Assembly: GCF_017744835.1 (NCBI RefSeq)
Contig: NZ_JAGIAM010000002.1
Location: 62,001 to 126,000, forward strand
Direction: 5' to 3'
DNA: 64,000 bases
From: Sphingomonas sp.
GTDB lineage: Bacteria > Pseudomonadota > Alphaproteobacteria > Sphingomonadales > Sphingomonadaceae
Shown here: positions 54,018-62,700 of the stretch, piece after piece
How positions within the stretch are numbered: the stretch's first letter is position 1
How the letters are laid out: each line of letters begins with the position of its first letter
The notes under the pieces: model-generated
Told to the model about the DNA's origin: nothing
Databases searched by the model: none
The model's input: only the letters and a program-made list of their open reading frames with translations
Program-made: the position numbers and the translations under genes

Positions 54018-55058
54018 ATGCGTACAAGGCCTTTCCTGCTGTTTCTGCCGCTGCTGGCGCTGGTTGCGTGCGACGGCGGCGGGGGTGGCGGAGGCGGGTC
54101 GGTCGTCACGCCGCCGCCGACCGCGGCGCCCAGCCCCGCGCCTGCGCCAGCCCCGAGTCCGACCTCCTTCCCAACCCCGACCCCGACCAGCGGCGACTTC
54201 TTCGCCCAGGCGGCGGCGATGTTCGCGGTGCAACCCGATGTCGCGGCCTGCCAACCGGGGCAGCTGACCAGCCAGGTCACCACGCGCACGCTCCAGTCGC
54301 TCAACGCGATCCGCGCGCTCCACCGCCTGCCGGGGGTGAGCTATTCGAGCAGCGACGAGCCCGGCGCGCAGCAGGCCGCGCTGATGATGGCCGCCAATGC
54401 CCAGCTCAGCCACACCCCGCCGACGAGCTGGCGCTGCTACACCGCGGCGGGCGCGGCCGCGGCCGGCGCGAGCAATCTCTACGGAGGACTCGGATCGGGG
54501 CTCACTTTGCTCACCGACGAGCAGGTCCTCGCCGGCTGGCTCACCGAAATCGACAATCTCACTGCCGAGAGCGTCGGCCACCGCCGCTGGCTGCTCGATC
54601 CCTTCCTCGGCTCGATCGCCTATGGCCGCGTGGCCGGCCGGCACGAGACCCATACGCGCACCGATGCGGCGGTGATGAAAGTGTTCGATACCGCCGGCCC
54701 GGCGGGGTCCACCGGGCCGCTGCCGCCCTATATCGCCTATCCGTTCGAGGATTATCCGGCGCGGCTGTTCGACACCAATGCGCTGCTCTCGTTCGGCGTG
54801 ATTTCGGACCCGACGAGTCGCTGGGGCAATACCAACGTCAACTTCGCTAATGCGACCGTCACCGTGCGCCAGCGCGGCGGAGGCACGCTGACCGTCTCGC
54901 GCCAGCGCTTCGACAATGACGGCTATGGCCTGCCCAACAATCTGCAGTTCTTCGTGACCGGGCTGCAGCCGAACCTGATCTACGACGTCAGCATCAACGG
55001 CGTGAGCGTCGGCGGCGCTGCGACCAACTACAGCTACTGGTTCCGGATCGTGCCCTGA
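54018..55058 (+). CDS. CAP/SCP-domain lipoprotein
   Basis: 346 residues. A signal peptide ends in lipobox LALVAC, followed by a poly-Gly run and a Pro/Thr-rich linker (to about residue 57). The CAP domain then has LNAIRALHRLPGV, a His in AQLSHTPPTSW, and AGWLTEIDNLTAESVGHRRWLL. Bacterial CAP proteins are secreted and of varied, often unknown, function. It stands alone and converges with dnaA across an inverted repeat. Confidence 0.8.
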   Translation: MRTRPFLLFLPLLALVACDGGGGGGGGSVVTPPPTAAPSPAPAPAPSPTSFPTPTPTSGDFFAQAAAMFAVQPDVAACQPGQLTSQVTTRTLQSLNAIRALHRLPGVSYSSSDEPGAQQAALMMAANAQLSHTPPTSWRCYTAAGAAAAGASNLYGGLGSGLTLLTDEQVLAGWLTEIDNLTAESVGHRRWLLDPFLGSIAYGRVAGRHETHTRTDAAVMKVFDTAGPAGSTGPLPPYIAYPFEDYPARLFDTNALLSFGVISDPTSRWGNTNVNFANATVTVRQRGGGTLTVSRQRFDNDGYGLPNNLQFFVTGLQPNLIYDVSINGVSVGGAATNYSYWFRIVP

Positions 55059-55072
55059 AGGGCCAAAACATC

Positions 55073-55122
55073 GGGGTGGAGGCGTGACCCAGGCGTTGCC
55101 CCGCTCTCGGCTCCTCCACCCC
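55073..55122. terminator. Inverted repeat between convergent CAP-lipoprotein and dnaA genes
   Basis: GGGGTGGAGG (55073-55082) and CCTCCACCCC (55113-55122) form a perfect 10-bp stem with a 30-nt loop. There is no T tract, so terminator function is only suggested by position. Confidence 0.45.
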
Positions 55123-55162
55123 GCCCACCACAAGGGTGGGAAGCTCCTCGACTGCCCGGGCC

Positions 55163-56536
55163 TCAGCCCTCGAGCGTGCGCATCAGCGTGCGCACCGCGC
55201 CGTCGATCTCGACGTCCTTGCCGCGCAGCTCCTCGATGCGGCGCACGGCGTGGATCACCGTCGAATGGTCGCGATTGCCGAACTTGCGGCCGATCTCGGG
55301 AAGCGAACGCGTGGTGAGCCGCTTGGCGAGATACATGGCGATTTGGCGCGGACGCGCGATCGCGACGGCCCGGCGCTCCGAGATCAGGTCGATCTGCTTG
55401 ACTTCGAAATGCGCCGAGACGGCGCGCTGGATCTCGTCGATCGTGATGCGGCGCTGGGCGCTGCGCAGCACCTCGCCGAGCGTGGCGACCGCGAAATCGA
55501 TCGTGATCGGCTCGTTCGAGAGATTGGCATACGCGACCAGCCGGTTGAGCGCGCCTTCGAGCTCGCGCACGTTCGACGTGATTCGCGCCGCGAGCAGGTC
55601 GATCACCTCGTCGGGCATCGCCACCGCCGGCATGTCGCCCAGCTTGCGCACCACGATGCGCCGGCGCAGGTCGAGCTCGGCGGGCTTGATGTCGGCGACC
55701 AGGCCCGACCCCAGACGGCTCGCGAGGCGCGGCTCGAAGCCCTCGAGCGATTGCGGCGCGCGATCGGCGGCGACCACCAGCCGCTTGCCCGACGACATGA
55801 ACTCGTTGACGGTGTGGAAGAATTCTTCCTGCGTCGCGTCCTTGCCGCCGATGAACTGGAGGTCGTCGATCATCAGCAGATCGACCGAGCGCAGCCGCGT
55901 CTTGAACGAATGCGTATCCTTGTTGCGCAGCGCCTGGACGAACTCGAACATGAAGCGCTCGGCGGTGACGTAGATCGCGGTCGCGTTCGGATTGGCGTCG
56001 AGGAACGCCTGGCCGATCGCGTGCATCAGGTGCGTCTTGCCCTGGCCGGTGCCGGCATGGAGGTAGAGCGGGCTGAACTGCGGCACGCCCGGCTGCGCGA
56101 TCGCCTTGGCGGCGTTGAACGCGACTCGGTTGGTGGAGTCGGTGACGAATCGCTCGAAGGTGAAGCGGGCGTCGAACGCGGGGCGCTCGGCGGCCGGGCG
56201 CTCGGCCACGGGCGCGGCGACCGGTTCGGCCTTGAGCACGCGCTGCGGCTCATCGGCCATCGTCTCGATCGTGACGCTGAGAACCTCGGGCAGCACGCCG
56301 CGGAATTCGAGCAGCAGCCGCTCCGAATAGTGGTTCTTCACCCACTGGGTCATGAAGGCCGAGGGCAGGCCCAGGCGAATCGCTTCGGGGGTGGAGCCGG
56401 GAATAAGCTCGACGGGCTTGAGCCACTGATCGAACAGGCGCTGGCCCGCCGAACGTCGCAGGTTGCCGCGCACATGGCTCCACGCCTTGCTGACAGCATC
56501 CATTCCGTTCCGTTCCAAGGCCTGAACCTGTGTCAC
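55163..56536 (-). CDS. dnaA: Chromosomal replication initiator DnaA
   Basis: 457 residues. The AAA+ module has Walker A GTGQGKTH and Walker B LLMIDDLQFIGGK, and the C-terminal DNA-binding domain has the signature IGRKFGNRDHSTVIHAVRRIEEL. It binds DnaA boxes and opens oriC. Start candidates are GTG 56536 (VTQVQALERNGMD) and ATG 56503; the frame to 56668 is untypical. GGAGG lies 11 bases before GTG 56536, which is rather far. Confidence 0.95.
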   Translation of the reverse strand: MTQVQALERNGMDAVSKAWSHVRGNLRRSAGQRLFDQWLKPVELIPGSTPEAIRLGLPSAFMTQWVKNHYSERLLLEFRGVLPEVLSVTIETMADEPQRVLKAEPVAAPVAERPAAERPAFDARFTFERFVTDSTNRVAFNAAKAIAQPGVPQFSPLYLHAGTGQGKTHLMHAIGQAFLDANPNATAIYVTAERFMFEFVQALRNKDTHSFKTRLRSVDLLMIDDLQFIGGKDATQEEFFHTVNEFMSSGKRLVVAADRAPQSLEGFEPRLASRLGSGLVADIKPAELDLRRRIVVRKLGDMPAVAMPDEVIDLLAARITSNVRELEGALNRLVAYANLSNEPITIDFAVATLGEVLRSAQRRITIDEIQRAVSAHFEVKQIDLISERRAVAIARPRQIAMYLAKRLTTRSLPEIGRKFGNRDHSTVIHAVRRIEELRGKDVEIDGAVRTLMRTLEG

Positions 56537-56910
56537 GACGACGCACCCCTCCTTCGCAGGAGCCGAGCGCTCCAGCGTGCTAAAATCGATTCGACCCAAG
56601 GCTCGCCGCTGCCGGAATTTGCCCCCCGAGGGCAGGCGCTTTGAGCTCACAAAGCCCGACATGAACACGGCCGGGAGAGTTGTTGTAGGAAGGCTAGTTC
56701 GAGTCGATCAAGTGTCCGACGTGCAAAGAAACTGAAATAGTTTTGTTGACTCGGCACAACCCACGGAATTCCGCCATTTCTGGATTTCATGCCTGTGAAA
56801 TCAATAACTTAGCTTAGCGACCGCGTCGCAGCGCAATGCGAATCGCAGGATTTCCGCGACTTATCCGCACCTGCTGAACAATGCAGGGCAAACCCTGTTT
56901 TGCACACGCG
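56537..56910. other. dnaA upstream region with one DnaA-box-like site
   Basis: About 370 bp with no gene. The 56690-56815 part is AT-richer than usual (TAGTTTTGTTGACTC). A single DnaA-box-like TTATCCGCA lies at 56861-56869, one change from TTATCCACA. The box clusters expected of an origin were not seen, so autoregulation of dnaA is more likely than oriC. Confidence 0.4.
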
Positions 56911-56940
56911 AAAAACCCCGCCGGAGCAGCTCCGACGGGG
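56911..56940 (-). terminator. rpsT intrinsic terminator
   Basis: CCCCGCCGGAG-CAG-CTCCGACGGGG (one mismatch) is followed on the minus strand by T5, 23 bp beyond the rpsT stop. Confidence 0.85.
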
Positions 56941-56963
56941 CCATCGTTACGGAAATGTGACGA

Positions 56964-57227
56964 TTACGCGAGCGCTTGCAGGCGCTTAGTCAGACGCGAG
57001 AACTTGCGCGAGGCGGTGTTCTTGTGGAGCACGCCCTTCGCGACGCCGCGCGCCAGCTCCGGCTGGGCAGCGCTGAGCGCAGCGGCAGCGGCGGCCTTGT
57101 CGCCCGACTCAAGCGCCGACTCGACCTTCTTGATGAAGGTGCGGATGCGGCTCACGCGCGCACCGTTGATCTCCGCGCGGCGGTCGTTCCGCCGGATACG
57201 CTTCTTTGCCTGCGGCGTATTCGCCAT
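56964..57227 (-). CDS. rpsT: 30S ribosomal protein S20
   Basis: 87 residues, [20 protein letters not shown] through [19 protein letters not shown], a complete S20. It is a small-subunit protein binding 16S rRNA. It has its own terminator and lies upstream of dnaA on the same strand, a common alphaproteobacterial order. Confidence 0.97.
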   Translation of the reverse strand: MANTPQAKKRIRRNDRRAEINGARVSRIRTFIKKVESALESGDKAAAAAALSAAQPELARGVAKGVLHKNTASRKFSRLTKRLQALA

Positions 57228-57324
57228 GCCGTCTCGTTCCTGCTCGAAAATTGGAAGGGCGCGGAAGCTGGTCCACGCCCGGAAAGACGGGCCCCTTAGC
57301 GCTGCGAGCGATTCGGGTCAACCT

Positions 57325-58134
57325 TCAGCGCTGACATTTCGGGCACCAGAAGGTCGAGCGGCCCGAATCGATTCGGCGCTCGATCGTCCCCCCGCATGCG
57401 CACGGCTCGCCCTCGCGGCCATAGGCGCGCCACTGGTTGGCGAAATAGCCGAGCTCGCCCGAGGGCCGCGCATAGTCGCGCAACGTCGATCCGCCGGCCT
57501 CGATTGCGGCGCCCAGCACCTCGCGCACCGCCTCGACCAGCCGCGCGAGCTGCGGCCTGGTGATCATGCCCGCCGCGCGGGTTGGCGCGATGTGGGACAA
57601 ATGGAGCGCCTCGCAGACATAGATGTTGCCCAGCCCCGCGACGATTCGCTGGTCGAGCAGCAATGCCTTCACCGGGGCGATTCGGCCCTTGAAAGCGCGG
57701 GCGAGGTGTACGGCGGTGAAGTGCGGCCCCAGCGGCTCAGGGCCCAGCGCGGCGAAGGCGGGCCAGCGATCGAGATCGACGGTCGGCACCAGGTCGAGCG
57801 AGCCGAAGCGCCGCGCGTCGTTGAGCGCGAGGCGGTGCGCGGCGGTCTCGATCACGAAATGGTCGTGCGCACCGAGCTCGTCGGGATCGATTCGCCAGCG
57901 GCCGGACATGCCGAGGTGGAAGACGAGCGTATCGCCGCGGTCGGTGTCGATCAGTCCGTATTTCGCGCGCCGGCCGAGCCCGGTGACGCGCGCGCCGGTG
58001 AGCCGCTGGCCGAGATCGGGCGGGAACGGCCGGCGCAGATCGGCGCGGCGCAGCGTGACGCGTTCGATCCGCTGGCCGGCAAGGACGGGTTCGAGGCCGC
58101 GGACGGTCGTCTCGACTTCGGGAAGCTCGGGCAT
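57325..58134 (-). CDS. mutM: Formamidopyrimidine-DNA glycosylase
   Basis: 269 residues. The N-terminal MPELPEVETTVRGL carries the catalytic Pro2 after Met removal, which fixes the start at 58134 and not at the ATG two codons upstream. The lesion-recognition segment GNIYVCEALHLSHI and a C-terminal zinc finger (CACGG...CPKCQR) are present. It removes oxidised purines such as 8-oxoguanine. It is divergent from ubiE. Confidence 0.95.
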   Translation of the reverse strand: MPELPEVETTVRGLEPVLAGQRIERVTLRRADLRRPFPPDLGQRLTGARVTGLGRRAKYGLIDTDRGDTLVFHLGMSGRWRIDPDELGAHDHFVIETAAHRLALNDARRFGSLDLVPTVDLDRWPAFAALGPEPLGPHFTAVHLARAFKGRIAPVKALLLDQRIVAGLGNIYVCEALHLSHIAPTRAAGMITRPQLARLVEAVREVLGAAIEAGGSTLRDYARPSGELGYFANQWRAYGREGEPCACGGTIERRIDSGRSTFWCPKCQR

Positions 58135-58180
58135 GCGCAACCCCCTAGCCGCGCTCCCCGCCCGTCGCTAGAGCACCCCC

Positions 58181-58912
58181 ATGCCCGACACCGTCTCCTT
58201 CGGCTACGAAGACGTCGCCCCCGAGGAAAAGACGCAGCGCGTGCGCGCGGTCTTCTCCAATGTCGCCTCGCGCTACGACCTGATGAACGACGCCATGTCG
58301 GGCGGGCTGCACCGGATCTGGAAGGACCTGTTCGTCCGCCGCGTGAAGCCGCGCGCCGGCGAGCACATCCTCGACATGGCCGGCGGCACCGGCGACATCG
58401 CCTTCCGCATGGCCCCCTCGGGCGCGGCGATCACCGTCGCCGACATCAACCCCGAGATGCTCGCGGTGGGCGTCGAGCGCGCCGCCAAGCGCGGGCTCGA
58501 CGGGATGGTGTGGACCGAGGCCAATGCCGAGACGCTGCAGTTCCCAGACCGATTCTTCGACGCCTATACGATCGCCTTCGGCATCCGGAACGTCACCGAC
58601 ATCCCCAAGGCGCTCCGCGAGGCGCACCGCGTGCTGAAGCGCGGCGGGCGTTTCTACTGCCTCGAATTCTCGACCACCCAATGGCCGGGTTTCGCCGAGG
58701 TGTACGACGCCTATTCGCACCATCTCGTACCGCGGCTGGGCAAGCTGCTCGCCAACGACGCTGAGAGCTATCGCTATCTGATCGAATCGATCCGCCGCTT
58801 CCCCGACATGCCCACTTTCGAGCGGATGATCGGCGAGGCCGGCTTCACCCAGACCAAGGTCGAGCCGCTGCTCGGCGGGCTGGTGGCGATCCATTCGGGC
58901 TGGAAGATCTAG
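58181..58912 (+). CDS. ubiE: Ubiquinone/menaquinone biosynthesis C-methyltransferase UbiE
   Basis: 243 residues. SAM-binding motif I is HILDMAGGTGDIAFR; family motifs are VASRYDLMNDAMSGGLHRIWKD and AFGIRNVTDIPKAL. It methylates the quinone ring in the cytoplasm or at the membrane. It is followed after 6 bp by ubiB, forming an operon. Confidence 0.96.
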   Translation: MPDTVSFGYEDVAPEEKTQRVRAVFSNVASRYDLMNDAMSGGLHRIWKDLFVRRVKPRAGEHILDMAGGTGDIAFRMAPSGAAITVADINPEMLAVGVERAAKRGLDGMVWTEANAETLQFPDRFFDAYTIAFGIRNVTDIPKALREAHRVLKRGGRFYCLEFSTTQWPGFAEVYDAYSHHLVPRLGKLLANDAESYRYLIESIRRFPDMPTFERMIGEAGFTQTKVEPLLGGLVAIHSGWKI

Positions 58913-58918
58913 AGCCTC

Positions 58919-60451
58919 GTGACCGCAACCGCCGTCCATCTCTGGCGCCTGCTCAAATGGGGCCGCACGCTTGCGCGCCATGGTGCGCTGCGCGGGATCG
59001 AGACCGATCCCAACACGCCGCCCGCGGTGCGCCGCCTCGCCCGCGTCGCCCGTTTCGGCGCGCGCGTGCCGCAGGTGCCCCGCTATGCCGATGCCTTCCA
59101 GGCGATCGGCCCCGCTGCGATCAAGCTCGGCCAGACGCTCGCGACGCGCCCCGATCTGGTCGGCGAAGCTGCGGCGAACGACCTGCTCCGCCTGCAGGAC
59201 GCGCTGCCGCCGCTGCCCTTTCCAGTGATCCGCCAGCGGATCGAGGCGAGCTTCGACCGGCCGCTCGAAGTGCTGTTCGCCGAGTTCGAGCAGGTGCCGG
59301 TCGGCGCGGCGTCGATCGCGCAGGTGCACCGCGCGGTCACCCGCGAAGGCGCACAGGTGGCAGTGAAGGTGCTGCGCCCCGGCATCGAAGCCGAGTTCGC
59401 CAAGGCGATCGAGACCTATGAATGGGCCGCCGCCCAGGTCGAGGGCATGGGCGGGGAGGCCGCGCGGCTGCGCCCGAGGCTGATCATCGAGACCTTCAAG
59501 CGCTGGACCGCGCGCGAGCTGGATCTCCGCCGCGAGGCCGCCTCGGCCTCCGAGCTCGCCGAGGGCATGACTGCCGAGCCCGACTTCTACGTGCCCCAGA
59601 TCGACTGGCAGCACACCACGGGCAAGGTGCTGACGCTCGAATGGCTCGACGGCATCAAGCTCTCCGACCGCGAGGCGCTGATCGCCGCGGGGCACGACAC
59701 CAGCGCGCTCGCCGGCAAGCTGATCCGCGCCTTCCTGCGCCAGGCGATCGCCGAGGGCTTCTTCCACGCCGACATGCACCAGGGGAATCTCTTCGCGCTC
59801 CCCGACGGCCGCATCGCGGCGATCGACTTCGGCATCATGGGCCGGATCGACCGGCGGGCCCGCGTCTGGCTTGCCGAAATCCTCTACGGGCTGATCACCG
59901 GCAACTACAAGCGCGTCGCCGAGATCCATTTCGAGGCGGGCTATGTGCCGCCGCACCACAATGTCGACGAGTTCGCGACGGCGCTGCGCGCGGTGGGCGA
60001 ACCCATGCGCGGCTTGCCTGTGAAGGACATGAGCGTCGGCGCGATGCTCGACGGACTGTTCAACATCACCCGCGACTTCGACATGCAGACGCAGCCGCAC
60101 CTGCTGCTGCTCCAGAAGACGATGGTGATGGTCGAGGGCGTTGCGCGCGGGCTCGATCCCGACATCAACCTGTGGGAGACCTCGGCCCCCTTCGTGCGCG
60201 AGTGGATCCGCACCGAGCTGGGCCCCGAGGCCGCGATCGCCGACCGGCTGATCACCGACCTGCGCACCTTCGCGCGGCTGCCCCAGCTGATCCGCAACAT
60301 CGAACTGCGCTACCCCGCCCCCGGCGGCGCGCCCCCTGCCCCGCCGCTCAAGGAAATCGAAGTGGTCCGCGTGGGCGGCGGCTGGCGCTATGCGCTGGTG
60401 GCGGTGCTGGCCGCAGTGGCGGGCGGCGGCGCGGTTTGGTTGCTGGGGTAG
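58919..60451 (+). CDS. ubiB: Ubiquinone biosynthesis kinase-like protein UbiB
   Basis: 510 residues of the ABC1/ADCK atypical kinase family. The KxGQ motif is AAIKLGQTLATRPDL; the Ala-rich loop is VGAASIAQVHRA; the catalytic region is HADMHQGNLFAL and the metal site is AIDFGIMGR. Two C-terminal hydrophobic segments probably anchor it (YALVAVLAAVAGGGAVWLLG). It supports ubiquinone synthesis. It starts at GTG 58919, 6 bp after ubiE. Confidence 0.94.
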   Translation: MTATAVHLWRLLKWGRTLARHGALRGIETDPNTPPAVRRLARVARFGARVPQVPRYADAFQAIGPAAIKLGQTLATRPDLVGEAAANDLLRLQDALPPLPFPVIRQRIEASFDRPLEVLFAEFEQVPVGAASIAQVHRAVTREGAQVAVKVLRPGIEAEFAKAIETYEWAAAQVEGMGGEAARLRPRLIIETFKRWTARELDLRREAASASELAEGMTAEPDFYVPQIDWQHTTGKVLTLEWLDGIKLSDREALIAAGHDTSALAGKLIRAFLRQAIAEGFFHADMHQGNLFALPDGRIAAIDFGIMGRIDRRARVWLAEILYGLITGNYKRVAEIHFEAGYVPPHHNVDEFATALRAVGEPMRGLPVKDMSVGAMLDGLFNITRDFDMQTQPHLLLLQKTMVMVEGVARGLDPDINLWETSAPFVREWIRTELGPEAAIADRLITDLRTFARLPQLIRNIELRYPAPGGAPPAPPLKEIEVVRVGGGWRYALVAVLAAVAGGGAVWLLG

Positions 60452-60460
60452 GCGAAGCGG

Positions 60461-60660
60461 CTAACTTCGCACTTTTCCCGCGTTTTCGGGAATAACATTA
60501 CGCCTGCACGAAAGATAATTACGCAAGTAGCAGCGTCGCGCTGCCCAGCCTCGGCTGGAAGTTGACCAGAGCTCATGCCCAGGTGCTCGACGGTTCAAAG
60601 AGCGCGTCGACGGAGCCGGCGAAGCGCCAGTCAAGCAAGCGAAATCCTATTTCGCAAGGC
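60461..60660 (+). repeat. Dispersed extragenic element, copy D
   Basis: Begins CTAACTTCGCACTTTTCCCG, contains GGAAGTTGACC and CAAAGAGCGCG, and ends GCGAAATCCTATTTCGC, here a perfect 7-bp palindrome with a CCT loop. It lies just after ubiB and fills most of the 292-bp gap. No gene is supported in the gap. Confidence 0.55.
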
Positions 60661-60743
60661 GCCAGATCGACATCACCTCCGGAGTCCGCTTTCGGAAGTC
60701 GACGGATGTTGACGAGATCGGCATCGAGCGGCACTCAGGCGTC

Positions 60744-61070
60744 GTGCTCGAACTTGTTTTCCTGCCGGTGTTGATGCTGCTGTCGTTTGCGGCGAGCTTG
60801 GCGGCAGGTTCGATATATGCGGCTCTGGTGATGGCTGCCGAACACCTGCTGCACCTCGAATTCAGCCGCGCCAAAATCCTGACGACCCTCGCCTGGCATA
60901 TAGCGTCGCCCGCAGCATTGTGGGCCGGCGCAAATCATCTATCCACCGGCCAAATAGATGATTTTGGCATCTTCTTCTCTGCGATAATGATCTGGATATT
61001 CGTTGTGCTGCCCGCCCCGTTCGCCGGAAACTGGATCATCAGCACGAGACGAAATCGTAAAGAGGCCTGA
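60744..61070 (+). CDS. Small hypothetical membrane protein
   Basis: 108 residues with about three hydrophobic segments (ELVFLPVLMLLSFAASLAAGS, KILTTLAWHIASPAALWAG and IFFSAIMIWIFVVLPAPF) and a basic C-terminal tail. No family is recognised. It starts with GTG 60744 and has no clear ribosome-binding site, so the start and reality are moderate. It converges with the PH-domain gene. Confidence 0.5.
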   Translation: MLELVFLPVLMLLSFAASLAAGSIYAALVMAAEHLLHLEFSRAKILTTLAWHIASPAALWAGANHLSTGQIDDFGIFFSAIMIWIFVVLPAPFAGNWIISTRRNRKEA

Positions 61071-61113
61071 TTCTCTACCTCTTGCGAGAGCTGGAGGCAG
61101 AGCGCTCCAGCCG

Positions 61114-61695
61114 CTAGGCTTTGCTCTGAATCCCCCGCTGGGTCGCCAGGGTAAGGTCGTACACGCGCTGCGCATCGTCGATGTCGTTGAATGCGGGGGA
61201 CAGGAACTGGTCGGCTCCCGGCCAGCTCGGGGGAACCATGCCGAACGGACCCGCCGAACCGAACTGGACCGTGCCCCGGCGATTGCGGCCGGCCCGAAAC
61301 CGGATTTCCGAAAGCGCTGCCAGGCTCACTGATCGACTGCTCGTCCTGAACAGACCGCTCTCGATCACCGCGCGTTCGGTCGTGAGCCAATAATGCGTCC
61401 GCCTCCGTGCCGCGCGGTCGACAAGGAATCTGCCGAAGAGCATGTGCAAGCCGACCAGCAAAAACACCGGAAGCACAAACCAGAACATAGGCTGTACTTC
61501 CTCTGGCTGACCCAGCGTCACTGCACCGAAGATGGCGAGCACGACGAATAGCCAGAACGCAGCGAACGGAATCGCGAAAACATCCTGCGGCGCAAAGCGG
61601 ATACCCTGCATCGGCTGTCCTTGCCAAAGGACGCGCTCCCCCCCGGCGCAAGTTCGATCGTCATTCCCTCGTCCTGTCTGAAACCTTGATCGCAA
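61114..61695 (-). CDS. PH-domain (YdbS-like) membrane protein, possible N-terminal frameshift
   Basis: 193 residues if read from TTG 61695. The recognisable part begins GGERVLWQGQP, the usual start of bacterial PH-domain membrane proteins, followed by two membrane helices (IPFAAFWLFVVLAIFGAVTLG and MFWFVLPVFLLVGLHMLFG) and the beta-rich PH domain (YWLTTERAVIESGLF). A better start, ATG 61664 (MTIELAPGG), lies in another frame separated by a run of seven G at 61638-61644. One added G would join them. It begins 9 bp after virB11 on the same strand. Confidence 0.68.
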   Translation of the reverse strand: MRSRFQTGRGNDDRTCAGGERVLWQGQPMQGIRFAPQDVFAIPFAAFWLFVVLAIFGAVTLGQPEEVQPMFWFVLPVFLLVGLHMLFGRFLVDRAARRRTHYWLTTERAVIESGLFRTSSRSVSLAALSEIRFRAGRNRRGTVQFGSAGPFGMVPPSWPGADQFLSPAFNDIDDAQRVYDLTLATQRGIQSKA

Positions 61696-61704
61696 TGAAG
61701 TCCG

Positions 61705-62700
61705 TCACCGCGCGAGCACCACATCGGTCACCCGCCGCCGCCCGGCCACGCGGTCCAGCTGGACGTACACACCGATGCAGCTGCGGACATAGTGGCGCAC
61801 GTCCTCGCGGTTGAGCCGCGTGCCGCCCTGGAGGACCAGCAGCACGATCTGCTCGATCGCGCGTTCGGGGCTGTCGGCGTGGACCGTGGTCATCGAGCCG
61901 GGGTGGCCGGTGTTGACCGCGCGCAGAAAGGCATAGGCCTCGGGCCCGCGCAGCTCGCCCAGAATGATGCGGTCGGGGCGCATGCGCAGCGACGCGGCGA
62001 CGAGGTCGTCGGCAGTCACCTGCGCCTCGCCCAGCTCGCTGCGCGCGGCGAGCAGCCCCACGGCATTTTCGTGGCGCAGCTGGAGCTCGGGCGTGTCCTC
62101 GATCAGGATCAGCCGCTCCTGCGCCGGGATCTCGCGCATCAGCGCGTTGAGGAAGGTGGTCTTGCCGGTCGAGGTGCCGCCGGAGACGAGGATCGTCTTG
62201 CGCGCGCGCACCGCGGCGGCGAGCGTCCCCGCGACATCGCCCGAGCGGAGCAGCGTGGCCAGCGCCTCGTCGGCCGGGTCCTCGGCGAGCGCCTCGCGCG
62301 TGCGGACCGCGTCGAAGCCGCCGCGCTCGACATAATCGGCGAGCGTCAGCTCGGGATTGACGTGCTTGCGGATCGCGATCGCCGGAAAGCCGCGGGTGGC
62401 GGGCGGCGCGATAACCTGGACGCGCGCGCCGTCGGGCAGGCTGGCCGAAAGCAGCGGATGCTCGCGGCTGACCCCCTGGTTGGCGAAGGCCGCGATCTGC
62501 GTCGCGAGGCGCATCAGCCAGGCCTCGCTGAGCCCGGGAATCTCGTGCCGCTCGACCGTGCCCGCGATCGTCTCCGCCCAGAGCTCCTCGGGGCGGTTGA
62601 CGTAGATGTCGGTGACGTCGGTGCGCGCCAGCACCGGCTCGAACGGCGCCAGGAAGCTGCGGAGATAGACTCCGCCCTGCGCGGCCGGCGGCGCGTTCAC
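61705..62700 (-). CDS. virB11: Type IV secretion ATPase VirB11
   Basis: 331 residues. Walker A is SGGTSTGKTTFLNAL, followed by the Asp box LILIEDTPEL, Walker B-like RPDRIILGELRG and the His box TGHPGSMTTVHAD. It is the hexameric cytoplasmic ATPase powering pilus assembly and substrate transfer. It overlaps virB10 by 4 bp at its start and is the last recognised T4SS gene in the window. Confidence 0.93.
   Translation of the reverse strand: MNAPPAAQGGVYLRSFLAPFEPVLARTDVTDIYVNRPEELWAETIAGTVERHEIPGLSEAWLMRLATQIAAFANQGVSREHPLLSASLPDGARVQVIAPPATRGFPAIAIRKHVNPELTLADYVERGGFDAVRTREALAEDPADEALATLLRSGDVAGTLAAAVRARKTILVSGGTSTGKTTFLNALMREIPAQERLILIEDTPELQLRHENAVGLLAARSELGEAQVTADDLVAASLRMRPDRIILGELRGPEAYAFLRAVNTGHPGSMTTVHADSPERAIEQIVLLVLQGGTRLNREDVRHYVRSCIGVYVQLDRVAGRRRVTDVVLAR

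Noticed and set aside
56537..56910. oriC next to dnaA
   Set aside because: Only one imperfect DnaA box was found, with no cluster or repeated AT-rich 13-mers.
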